Shown piece after piece: positions 20,240-28,275 of a stretch of 46,741 nt of DNA. The DNA is taken from positions 1 to 46,741 of the forward strand of contig CAYZWU010000041.1 of the NCBI GenBank assembly GCA_964482235.1, written 5' to 3'. Every line of letters begins with the position of its first letter. Position 1 is the first letter of the stretch. The DNA comes from CAYZWU01 sp964482235 (lineage in GTDB: Bacteria > Planctomycetota > B15-G4 > CAYZWU01). A program made the translations under genes and the position numbers. The notes beneath the pieces were generated by a model. The model was not told the DNA's origin, did no database searches, and was given only the letters and a program-made list of their open reading frames with translations.

Positions 20240-22174
20240 TCAGGGAACGGTGAGCACCATCAAGTTCGTCAACATGGACGACGGCACGAGAGGACCGACG
20301 AGCATCTGGAAAGGATAATCACCCGGCGTGCTCCAGGGCCAGGTATAGGAGATGAACAGGACTCCCGTGGTCGGGATCGAGCCGACGAACGTGAGAAGCG
20401 GCCCCCCTATCCGCAATCCGCCCATGACGTACGACGTCGTTGGAAGTGGCAAAGTCGGGCCGCCGCGGACGGCACGTACCGTATCGCCGACATCCCCGGC
20501 GATGCGGACCTGGAGACTATCGCCCATGGCCACGTGGCAGTGCCCCTTGTGATAGAGATGGTCGCCGGAGAGATAGAAGTGGTAGTAGAACTCATCCGCA
20601 CCCATATCGACACCAATCGACTGGGGCGCGTTGCGAAAATCATCCTCGAAGTCGGGAAAGGGAAGGTTCGCGATGGCAGAATCCCCGCCATCAAGGCAAG
20701 GCGATACAGCGGTCAGGTGGAAATCACCAAGAGGAGTCATTCCGGGTTCCACGAATCCGGGATCCACGGACAGCATGGTGGATGTATCCCAGGTCAAGGT
20801 GCTGCCGCCGTCGAGATGAACGGCGCCCTGTCCGCCTGCTGCATCGGAGAAACCGATATCGAGGTGTGATCCCCCGTCGAGGGAGATCTCGGGCCCGGTG
20901 GGCGCGCCGTTGTCCCAGAGAATCGTGTTCCTGATGGTGTGGCTCGCGCCCGTGTAACGAACACCGCCCCCCCACCGGCCGGCGTCATTCTGGACGATGG
21001 TGTTGTTGTAGGTGGTTGTGTCCACGTTCGTGCCCATCAGGTAACCGCCTCCGTCCCAGGTGGCGTAATTCTTCGTGAAGATGTTGTTGGCCACGACAGG
21101 CGCCCCCTGGAAGCAGAAAAGCCCGCCGCCGTAAGCCACCTCGTTGTCGGCTATGATGTTGTTGAGGATGAATGGAGACGCGGCGTTGCAGTAGATCCCG
21201 CCTCCGTAGCCGCCGGTGAGATGGGCCTTGTTGTCCGTGATGATGTTGTTGCAGATCATGGGCGACGTGGACCAGCAAGCGATCCCGCCGCCGTTTGCGC
21301 CGCCATCGCCGTTGGTGATGGTGAATCCTTCGAGGATCGAGTCGGATTTCTCGCTCGTGTTGAAGGTCACGACCGGCCCGGCGCCATTGCCGTCGATGAT
21401 CGTTCCGCCCGGACCTTCCAGGCTTTTCACGGTCACGGCCTTTCCCATGAAATTGATGTTTTCCACGTAGCTGCCGGGAAAAACAACGATCGTGCCGGTG
21501 TGGGAGGCGCTGTTGATCGCGCCCTGAATGGTGGGGCTGTCCGTGGGCACGAAAATCGTTTCCCTCAAACTGAGACGGAAGATGAGAAACTCGTCGTGAT
21601 CGAAGCCTGCCGAGAACGGTGCCTCGCTTCCCACCTGCCTGATGGAGTCGTACCACACCCAGCATACATTCGTGGGTACGCCGGCCTGAACGGGCCAGGG
21701 ATTGGAAGGTGGAAAGGTGCCGTCGTTGGGCCCGCCCACCGTGGGCAGCACCCAGCCGAGGCGCTCGTTGGCCTTGACGATGTATTCGCTCATCCGAGCC
21801 GTGCTGGGCACGATGGGATAGTTCGAATTGTAGTCGTATCCCGTGCGGAAAACCGTCCACCGGGGATCGTCACAGGGATGGGCCACACCATCCAGGGTCA
21901 GGTTGTGAAGGAGCCCCTGCTGGACGCCATCATCGCTCCAGGCGGCGATGTAGAGGAATTCGGCATCGGTCGTGAAATTGAGTGAACCGCCCGAGGGGAA
22001 GTTGCCCCCGCCATGCAGGGTGATCGATGCCTCGTCTCCGCGCTTGTTTCCAGAATAGATTGCAAAAGTGTTGTCGCAGCAGACATCTCCGGCCACGGTT
22101 ACCGTCTGGGCAAGCCCGGCGGTGGCGGAGAGCAGTAGAACGATGGTCGAAAAGAGCAGCGTCTTCAGGTTCAT
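20240..22174 (-). CDS. Secreted right-handed parallel beta-helix protein
   Basis: 644 aa, exported. Signal peptide at 1-23 (MNLKTLLFSTIVLLLSATAG, cleaved near LAQ), an N-terminal domain with paired cysteines (DVCCDN), then a beta-helix from about 220 (DSPTIQGAINSASHTGTIVV) with many NNII and GGGI turns to about 490. A C-terminal domain beginning GADEFYYHFY is shared with the gene at 28276. Enzymatic activity is not evident; such proteins are often polysaccharide-active or surface proteins. Start choice: the ATG at 22174 has AAGGAGGT upstream and begins the signal peptide; the frame is open a further 34 codons without support. A strong stem-loop follows the stop. Confidence 0.85.
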   Translation of the reverse strand: MNLKTLLFSTIVLLLSATAGLAQTVTVAGDVCCDNTFAIYSGNKRGDEASITLHGGGNFPSGGSLNFTTDAEFLYIAAWSDDGVQQGLLHNLTLDGVAHPCDDPRWTVFRTGYDYNSNYPIVPSTARMSEYIVKANERLGWVLPTVGGPNDGTFPPSNPWPVQAGVPTNVCWVWYDSIRQVGSEAPFSAGFDHDEFLIFRLSLRETIFVPTDSPTIQGAINSASHTGTIVVFPGSYVENINFMGKAVTVKSLEGPGGTIIDGNGAGPVVTFNTSEKSDSILEGFTITNGDGGANGGGIACWSTSPMICNNIITDNKAHLTGGYGGGIYCNAASPFILNNIIADNEVAYGGGLFCFQGAPVVANNIFTKNYATWDGGGYLMGTNVDTTTYNNTIVQNDAGRWGGGVRYTGASHTIRNTILWDNGAPTGPEISLDGGSHLDIGFSDAAGGQGAVHLDGGSTLTWDTSTMLSVDPGFVEPGMTPLGDFHLTAVSPCLDGGDSAIANLPFPDFEDDFRNAPQSIGVDMGADEFYYHFYLSGDHLYHKGHCHVAMGDSLQVRIAGDVGDTVRAVRGGPTLPLPTTSYVMGGLRIGGPLLTFVGSIPTTGVLFISYTWPWSTPGDYPFQMLVGPLVPSSMLTNLMVLTVP

Positions 22175-22401
22175 GTCAGTACCTCCTTGAACAGAATGAT
22201 GTCGAGATCCCCACAAGTGATGGGGACTGCGATTGATTGCTCTCTGAACAACAAACAACTGACACTTGAAGCGCAAAACAGACGAACACGTGCCAAATGA
22301 TTTCGTATTTTTTTTGCGTGCCCCGGACTGCCCCCGTCAACTTGACAAGTCGGTGGACCGCCTCGCCGCTCCATGACGATTCGCAGAGGACGAGAAAAGC
22401 C

Positions 22402-25128
22402 TCAGCGAATCATGGAGCGGTACTCGGCCGCCTTCTCCGGCTCCCCGCTGGCCTCGTAGAAGTTGACGAGGTCCTGGAGAGCCTCCTGTGTCGAGTGATG
22501 GTTTTCGCCCAGAACCGCTTTCAAGCCGTTGAAACCGGCAAGCAGATGAGGCCGCGCCTGGTCGTAATGTTTCAGCTTGAAGAGGCACACCCCGTAACCT
22601 TTCTCCAGGAGCAGCCTCTTCACGTTCTGAGCGGGCAGCGCTGTCCTGGAGCTCTCCACGCCCTCCATGTAAAGAGCCTCGGCTTCGAGAAGATTATCCC
22701 TGTCCATGAGCACCACGGCGAGTTTGGCCATAGAGCTCAGGGTGTTCGGATGCCTGTCGCCTAGTTTGCGGCGCTCGATCTCTAGGACCTCGCGGAGAAC
22801 TGACTCCGCCTCAGAAAGCTTGTTCTGCTGCTTGAGCAGCATGCCCAGGTTGCCCTGCGTCACCAATGTCTGGGGGTGTTCGGGACCCAGGACTCGGCGC
22901 TGGATATCGAGAACGTTCACGAAAAGCTCTTCACCCTCGGAAAGCCGCCCCTGCTGGCAGAGCACGACGGCCAGGTTGCACATGCAGGAAAGCGTCTCGT
23001 GGTGTTCCTCGCCCAGGCTGCGGGTCCGAAGTTCGAGGATCTTTCGCATCACCTGCTCGGCCTCGGAATACCGGCCCATTCTCCAGTTGCAGCGCGCCAG
23101 GTCCTCCATCGGTTGAAGCGTAGTGGGATGTTCTGCGCCATGGCTCCTCGTCTTGATCTCGACCAGCTTGCGATAGAGCGGTTCCGATTCGGTATACCGC
23201 CCCTGCCTCATGAGCTCCCCGGCGACCTGGACGAGAACCTTGGGATGGTCTTCTCCCGAGACGCGGCGATGAATGTCCAGGTACTCCCGGAGGATCGGCT
23301 CGTTTTCCTTGTGTCTGCCCGTGCTGATAAGGAATCCCATCAGGCTGCCCATCATGACCAGGGTCCTCGGGTGCTCCGCACCGAGCTCACGGCGGCAGGT
23401 CTCGTACGCCTCCCTGATAAGCGGCTCCGCCTCGGCATATCTCGCCATGAGCTGGAGAACGGTTCCCAGGTTGTGCTTCGAGATCTGCGTCAGCTCGTCG
23501 TCTTCTCCCAGCTCGGCCCGGCCCACGTCGAGCGCAGCGGCGTGCTGCTCCCTGGAAGCTTCCAGGAAACCGAGATTCTTGTAGGCCGCCCCGATCGTGT
23601 TGCGCAGTGAAACCACGATGTCCGGCTGATTCCGGAACGATTTTTCCAGATCAGCGGCCGCCTTGTCGAGCATCTCGGCCACCTTCACGTCTTTGCCCTC
23701 GCCCCAGGGTGAAGCTGAGGAAAAGAGGTCGGTCATGAAAGTGGCGATCGCCTGGAACCTGTTCGATTCCTCCATGGCAACGATCTTGGCGGTCACGGCC
23801 TGCTCCTTTGCCTTGACAGCCTCGTTCTCGGCTGCCAGGGCCGCGTCGCGCCGGCGTTTCGCTTCTTCCCCGGCACTGGCAGCCAGGTCCCGCTCGTCTT
23901 TCAGCCGCCCGATGTACCACGGGATGGAAATGAAGAGCGCAGCAACGGCCAGGCAAGCCACGCAGACGGCAACGCTCTGGATGGGATTCCGCCTGATCTT
24001 CTTCCAGACCCTGGTGGTCAGTCCGGCCGGTCTGGCCTGGATCATCTCGCCGTTCCGGAGCCGCTCGATGTCATCGGCAAGATCCTGCATCGTCCGGTAC
24101 CGCCTGGCCGGCTCCTTTTCCATGGCCGCGAGGATCACGGTTTCCACGTCCCGGGAGATCGCGGGATTCAGGCGTCGCGGCGGAAGGGGATCCCGCTCCA
24201 GGATCTGGCGGAAGACCTGCTTCGTGGTCTCGCCCTCGAAGGGCACGCGGCCCGTGAGCGCCTCGTAGAGCGTCACACCCAGGGAGTAGACGTCCGTTCT
24301 TGCGTCGATGTTCCGCGATCTCGCTTCCACCTGCTCCGGAGCGGCGTAGCGCGGTGTGCCCCGGAACTCGCCGGTGATCGTCATGCTGGACAGGTTGAGG
24401 TGCCGCGCCACGCCGAAGTCCATCAGCTTTGCCGCGCCCTTGGGAATGATCCTGATGTTCGAGGGTTTCACATCGCGGTGTACGATCCCCGCCTCGTGCG
24501 CGGAATGAAGGGCCAGCGCAACATCACGGATCCAGCCAAGGACCTCGCCCGTGGACACGGGGATACTGCTCTTCCTTCGCCTGCGTAGCTCCTCGTCAAG
24601 CCCGAAGCCAGGCAGCAGCTCCATGGCAAAGTAGCGAACTCCGTTCTCCTCGCCGCTGCCGAACACGGTCACGATACCCGGATGGTTCAGGCGGGAGACG
24701 GCCTCGACCTCGCGCCAGAACCGCTTCTCCGCCTCGAACGATCCCGCCTTTTCCGGCCGGAGCACCTTGAGCGCCACCTGGCGGCCCAGCGACTCCTGGA
24801 CAGCCAGGTAGACCACCCCCATGCCGCCCTCCCCGATCCGGCGGATCAGCCGGAACTCCCCGAGCCTCTCGAACGGCAAGCCCGGTTCCCGCTCGAGCTC
24901 CCGTGATCCTTCCGTCTCCATGGATGGCCGCTCTGCGAACGATTCCCACGCCGGCCTTTCCAGGAAGCCCGACGCCTCCCCGGCTGCAGCGATCATCGCT
25001 TCCAGAACGGCATGCAGCTCCCTGTCGCTGCCGCAGGCCTCGGCCAGAAAGGCGGACCGCCCCTCAAGAGGACGGTCCATGGCTTCGTGATAGATCCTCC
25101 GCTGGCGATCGATCCTGTTATCCGGCAT
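22402..25128 (-). CDS. Membrane Ser/Thr protein kinase with C-terminal TPR array
   Basis: 908 aa. A helical lead (1-90) is followed by a complete Hanks-type kinase domain: glycine loop GEGGMG (99-104), Lys121, HRDVKPSN (217-224, catalytic Asp219), DFG (237-239) and the activation segment GTPRYAAPEQ. A transmembrane segment at about 384-403 puts the kinase in the cytoplasm and the rest, a coiled coil then a run of TPR_12 repeats of about 42 residues (450-900), outside it. Repeats carry signatures such as GAEHPTTLQPM and LGPEHPQTLVTQGNLG. Its ATG overlaps the end of the ECF sigma gene by 11 bases, so kinase and sigma form one unit. Probable sensor or signalling kinase that detects ligand or protein through the TPRs. 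Confidence 0.93.
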   Translation of the reverse strand: MPDNRIDRQRRIYHEAMDRPLEGRSAFLAEACGSDRELHAVLEAMIAAAGEASGFLERPAWESFAERPSMETEGSRELEREPGLPFERLGEFRLIRRIGEGGMGVVYLAVQESLGRQVALKVLRPEKAGSFEAEKRFWREVEAVSRLNHPGIVTVFGSGEENGVRYFAMELLPGFGLDEELRRRRKSSIPVSTGEVLGWIRDVALALHSAHEAGIVHRDVKPSNIRIIPKGAAKLMDFGVARHLNLSSMTITGEFRGTPRYAAPEQVEARSRNIDARTDVYSLGVTLYEALTGRVPFEGETTKQVFRQILERDPLPPRRLNPAISRDVETVILAAMEKEPARRYRTMQDLADDIERLRNGEMIQARPAGLTTRVWKKIRRNPIQSVAVCVACLAVAALFISIPWYIGRLKDERDLAASAGEEAKRRRDAALAAENEAVKAKEQAVTAKIVAMEESNRFQAIATFMTDLFSSASPWGEGKDVKVAEMLDKAAADLEKSFRNQPDIVVSLRNTIGAAYKNLGFLEASREQHAAALDVGRAELGEDDELTQISKHNLGTVLQLMARYAEAEPLIREAYETCRRELGAEHPRTLVMMGSLMGFLISTGRHKENEPILREYLDIHRRVSGEDHPKVLVQVAGELMRQGRYTESEPLYRKLVEIKTRSHGAEHPTTLQPMEDLARCNWRMGRYSEAEQVMRKILELRTRSLGEEHHETLSCMCNLAVVLCQQGRLSEGEELFVNVLDIQRRVLGPEHPQTLVTQGNLGMLLKQQNKLSEAESVLREVLEIERRKLGDRHPNTLSSMAKLAVVLMDRDNLLEAEALYMEGVESSRTALPAQNVKRLLLEKGYGVCLFKLKHYDQARPHLLAGFNGLKAVLGENHHSTQEALQDLVNFYEASGEPEKAAEYRSMIR

Positions 25129-25723
25129 GGCTTCTCTGCTCCTTCAGCTCCTGGTGCAGCCAGACCTTGGCGAATTCCCAGTCCCGCCTGACAGTGCCCT
25201 TGGAAATCCCGAGCACTTCCGCCACCTCCTCGTGCGTGAGACCCGCGAAGAAACGAAGCTCGACGATCGTGCACATCCTGCTGTACCCGTCGCATGCGCC
25301 CAGCTTCTCCAGGGCCCTGTCCAGCTCCTCGAAATGCTCGAAGGGAAACACGGCAGGGGTAGAGCCTGAAACCACGTTCTCCAGGCTGTGGAGAGAAACG
25401 GGTTTCCGCCCCTCGCCCCGCTTGGCGGCTTTCCGGCTCCTGGCCTCGCTCACGAGGATGCGGCGCATCGCTCTGGCCGCAACGGTGAAGAAATGCGATC
25501 GATCGCGCCATGAGACATCGCTGCTCTTGACGAGGCGCAGGTACGTTTCGTGAATCAGCGCCGTGGTCTGCAGGATGTGCCCCGGATTCTCGTTGCTCAT
25601 GGCAGCGTGCGCCAGGGAGTGAAGCTCCTCGTACAGAACGGAGAACAGCTTCCTCCTGGCCTCCTGATCGCCGGACGACGCGGCGCCGAGAAGCGTTGTG
25701 GCATTTTCGGGAATCCCTGACAT
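25118..25723 (-). CDS. ECF-type RNA polymerase sigma factor (TIGR02999-like)
   Basis: 201 aa. Region 2 holds FSVLYEELHSLAHAAM, HETYLRLV and SHFFTVAARAMRRILVSEAR; region 4 holds the helix-turn-helix LTHEEVAEVLGISKGTVRRDW. This belongs to the sigma subfamily commonly paired with Ser/Thr kinases in Planctomycetota and Acidobacteriota; no anti-sigma gene is next to it. Start choice: the ATG at 25723 (MSGIPENAT) is preceded by AAGGGGG; seven more open codons upstream lack support. It overlaps the downstream kinase gene by 11 bases. A good sigma70-like promoter lies 75-103 bases upstream. Possible direct control by the kinase is an inference from gene pairing. Confidence 0.92.
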   Translation of the reverse strand: MSGIPENATTLLGAASSGDQEARRKLFSVLYEELHSLAHAAMSNENPGHILQTTALIHETYLRLVKSSDVSWRDRSHFFTVAARAMRRILVSEARSRKAAKRGEGRKPVSLHSLENVVSGSTPAVFPFEHFEELDRALEKLGACDGYSRMCTIVELRFFAGLTHEEVAEVLGISKGTVRRDWEFAKVWLHQELKEQRSHAG

Positions 25724-25797
25724 GGAAAGCCCCCTTGTTCTCAAACCTGCGCAATCAGATGTTTTTCTTTGGCTCCCTCTCCCCTTATTGCGCTTCG

Positions 25798-25826
25798 ATT
25801 ATAGCTACAAGGACGAACCGTGGCCA
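25798..25826 (-). promoter_or_regulatory. Sigma70-like promoter of the sigma/kinase operon
   Basis: On the minus strand: TGGCCA (25821-25826), a 17-base spacer, then a perfect TATAAT (25798-25803). It lies about 75 bases before the ECF sigma ATG. Confidence 0.5.
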
Positions 25827-25869
25827 TTTCTATTCACACGGCTGTCGTTCAACGGATTCCGAGCCTGGT

Positions 25870-26424
25870 TCAGGCGTCCGTGAACGCAGCGCGCCGCCTG
25901 CACCAGAGCACGACCGCCGTGAGGAGCGCGCCCGGCATCCAGACCATACCGATCTCGCTGATCAATACACCCATCCCCCGTCGCGTGAAGAGCACGTCGA
26001 GCCCGCCGATCGGTGCCACGGGAATCGGCCTCCAGGGGAGGAAGTAGCGCGAGTTCTCGAAGGGTGCGAAGAACGCCACACCGAGACCGCCGTCGGTCAT
26101 GGCATCCAGGACGTCGTGAACGACCGCAACGGCGAAGAAGACCAGGAGAAGCCGCCACCACTCGCGCGAGAACGGCCGCACCTTGCAGTACAGGAGCAGC
26201 ACCATGCAGGCGGCCAGGATCAAGGCGAAGCAGAGGGAATGGGAGAAGCCGCGGTGCCCCAGAAAGTCGCCGTACCGGATTCCGAAAGCGAATCCGATCG
26301 CATCGAGGTCTGGTACGATCGAGGCGGCGGCCACGCAGGTCCAGTAGCGCAGCGGCTCCCGGGGGCGCGATGCCATGGCGCCGATAAAGATCCCTGCCAG
26401 GCCATGTGTGATCACCGTTGTCAT
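25870..26424 (-). CDS. YdjM-like membrane-bound metal-dependent hydrolase
   Basis: 184 aa integral membrane protein of the YdjM/LexA-binding family (PF04307). Seen: ITHGLAGIFIG (His7), PDLDAIGF with acidic residues near 38-40, and LGHRGFSHS (His56, His61), which form the family's putative metal site, plus about four hydrophobic helices. RBS AGGAGAGG lies upstream of the ATG. The family is annotated as hydrolase by motif only; substrates are unknown. It lies between a terminator and the sigma operon and reads as a single-gene unit on the minus strand. Confidence 0.85.
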   Translation of the reverse strand: MTTVITHGLAGIFIGAMASRPREPLRYWTCVAAASIVPDLDAIGFAFGIRYGDFLGHRGFSHSLCFALILAACMVLLLYCKVRPFSREWWRLLLVFFAVAVVHDVLDAMTDGGLGVAFFAPFENSRYFLPWRPIPVAPIGGLDVLFTRRGMGVLISEIGMVWMPGALLTAVVLWCRRRAAFTDA

Positions 26425-26732
26425 GATGCTCGATCCTCTCCTGGCGTCGGCCCCGTCTCCTGCGGATTTTCAAAAGAAGCGACGCGGCCGCCACGTCTGT
26501 CATATTTAGCGACTTGGACGCCGCGTGGAAAGGATCCCTTGTCGAGAAAAGAGCGATCGCCTTATCAGAGAAGTGATCCGGTAATTGAAAAACCCCGGCC
26601 CTCCGCGAAAAGCAAAGGGCCGGGGCTGCCGGGATTATCCGAACCGGCCGGTCGGGGGCTGTGGAAGGGAGGCCGCCTCGAAAGCGCCGCACTCATGGCG
26701 AACGACTTCCGGGGCGGCTTCCGGGGGGTCGA
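26425..26732. other. Intergenic region with terminator
   Basis: 308 bases between the YdjM-like gene and the basic secreted protein gene. It holds the terminator at 26588-26625 and presumably the YdjM-like promoter; no gene seen. Confidence 0.5.
26588..26625 (-). terminator. Rho-independent terminator
   Basis: Inverted repeat CCCCGGCCCT (26593-26602 with 26616-26625), 13-base loop, followed on the minus strand by TTTTTCAATT. It lies about 110 bases past the stop of the basic secreted protein gene. Confidence 0.8.
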
Positions 26733-27932
26733 TCAGTCGCGAACCGGAGGCGTTTCGGGTCGTGTGCGCTCCTTCATCCGGAGGAGGCGCTGCTTCAGCT
26801 CGGGGTGCTGGTCGAGCAGCTTCTTGATCGTTCGGAGTTCCTCGAGCTCGCGGCGCATGGCGGCGTTACGCTCGTCCTTGCCGATCGGTTCCGGGAGAGG
26901 GAACGCCTTCTCTCCCTCGGGCCTCATCCGACCGGCGGGACGGCGCGGGGAATCGGCGCGGCGGGCGCGGGGATTCTTCTGGGCCTCCCTGACCCGGCCT
27001 TCGGTTCTCCGCGGGGAATCGGCACGTTGGGCGCGCTGCTGCACTTTCTTGCGGATCGCATCGCGGACGGGACGGCGGGAATCAGGCTGCTGAGGCTTGT
27101 GAGCGCGGCTGATTTTCTCCATCAGCTTCTTCCTGGCCTCGGGATTCTCGCGCAGCCTCTCGGCCATCTCGGGGTGCGCCTTCTGGAACTCCTTGAACCG
27201 GGCTCCGTCTCCCTGAGGTCGAGCCGCTCCTCTGCGGGCTCCAGGCGACCTGTCCTTCGCGCCTCTCTGCAAACCCATGACCCGGGCTCCTTCGCCCTGA
27301 CGGCGACCTTTCCCTCTGCGGGCTTCGGGCGACCTGTCTTTCGCGCCTCTCTGCAAGCCCCTGACCCGGGCACCTTCGCCCTGACGGCGAGCGGCTCTTC
27401 CACGGGCTCCGGGCCTTTTGTCCTTCGCACCTCTCTGCTTGCGAAGGGTGTCGATCCGCTGCGCCTGAACGGGGCGACGGCCCTTGCCCGGGGCCGCTTT
27501 TTCTTTCGGAGAGCGGCCTCGCTTCACGCCAGGCTGGGCTTTCTTATCGTCCTCTCTCTTTGACGCGATCTTTTTCCTGGCCTCGGCCCTCTTCTGAAGG
27601 GCGGCCTTTCTCTTTGCAGCTCGATCTTCTGCGACGGCTCTCTTTTTGAGAGCAGCCCTCTCCTGTTCGGCATTCTTCTTCACTGCAGCGAACTTCTTCT
27701 CCACGCCCTTGCGGAGCTCCGAGAACTGGGCGTGCATCTTCTTGATCTCCGCCTCGAGCCGCTTGATCCGCTTCTCGAGCGCCGGATCGTCCGGTGCGGG
27801 AACGTTGCCGGGTGTTTCATTGGCGACCACGGGCGCGGCCGGGGCGGCCGGACCGGGATCCTGGCTCGCCGCAGCCCATGCTGCTGCAGCCAGCATGAGG
27901 GTAAGGGTCAAAAAAACTGTTTTCATCTTCAT
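26733..27932 (-). CDS. Highly basic secreted repeat and coiled-coil protein
   Basis: 399 aa with no family I recognise. Signal peptide at 1-22 (MKMKTVFLTLTLMLAAAAW), a short Ala/Pro linker, a coiled coil (about 50-130) and a strongly Arg/Lys-rich middle with three 28-residue repeats around QRGAKDRSP and RRQGEGARV (166-245). The C-terminal helices contain the related motifs HPEMAERLRENPEA and HPELKQRLLRMK. RBS GAGGAGATAG; a second ATG two codons in is equally possible. The extreme positive charge could suit binding to polyanions such as nucleic acid, lipopolysaccharide or acidic polysaccharide in the envelope; that is inference. Ends at a clear terminator. Confidence 0.8.
   Translation of the reverse strand: MKMKTVFLTLTLMLAAAAWAAASQDPGPAAPAAPVVANETPGNVPAPDDPALEKRIKRLEAEIKKMHAQFSELRKGVEKKFAAVKKNAEQERAALKKRAVAEDRAAKRKAALQKRAEARKKIASKREDDKKAQPGVKRGRSPKEKAAPGKGRRPVQAQRIDTLRKQRGAKDKRPGARGRAARRQGEGARVRGLQRGAKDRSPEARRGKGRRQGEGARVMGLQRGAKDRSPGARRGAARPQGDGARFKEFQKAHPEMAERLRENPEARKKLMEKISRAHKPQQPDSRRPVRDAIRKKVQQRAQRADSPRRTEGRVREAQKNPRARRADSPRRPAGRMRPEGEKAFPLPEPIGKDERNAAMRRELEELRTIKKLLDQHPELKQRLLRMKERTRPETPPVRD
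27198..27437 (-). repeat. Three 84-bp tandem repeats in the basic protein gene
   Basis: Units encode residues 166-190, 194-218 and 222-245, with a 28-codon period. The copies are similar but not identical. Confidence 0.75.
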
Positions 27933-28275
27933 ATCACTATCTCCTCAATAACGGTTACCATCGATCTCGGCTGCAGAGCCGCGGGAGACCGGTCGTGATC
28001 CCATCGATGCCGAATGAGATCCGGAGCCGTCTCCCCGAAGTGCTGCGGACAGCACAGTGGTGCCCGTGGGCGGCATTGCATCATGCAAATCGATTCAAAT
28101 AACAAAAACAACAAGAGTTCTAACCGCGGAGTGCTTCTGTAGTTTCGTTACAATATGTAAATCTGCTGAAGAATCGAGGGGGCTCGTTTTTCTTTGAATA
28201 TCCAGACAGGTTTATATTAAAATATCCCGTCAACTGGATTTACAGGGTCTTACTGTTTCTCGTAGGAGGTATTTC
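27933..28275. other. Divergent promoter region
   Basis: 343 bases between divergently read secreted-protein genes. The half from 28080 to 28230 is AT-rich against a GC-rich background and includes the palindrome-like TTACAATATGTAA. It presumably carries promoters for both directions; no gene seen. Confidence 0.5.
28194..28223 (+). promoter_or_regulatory. Candidate promoter of the second beta-helix gene
   Basis: TTGAAT (28194-28199), 18-base spacer, TAAAAT (28218-28223), about 52 bases before the ATG at 28276. Confidence 0.4.
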
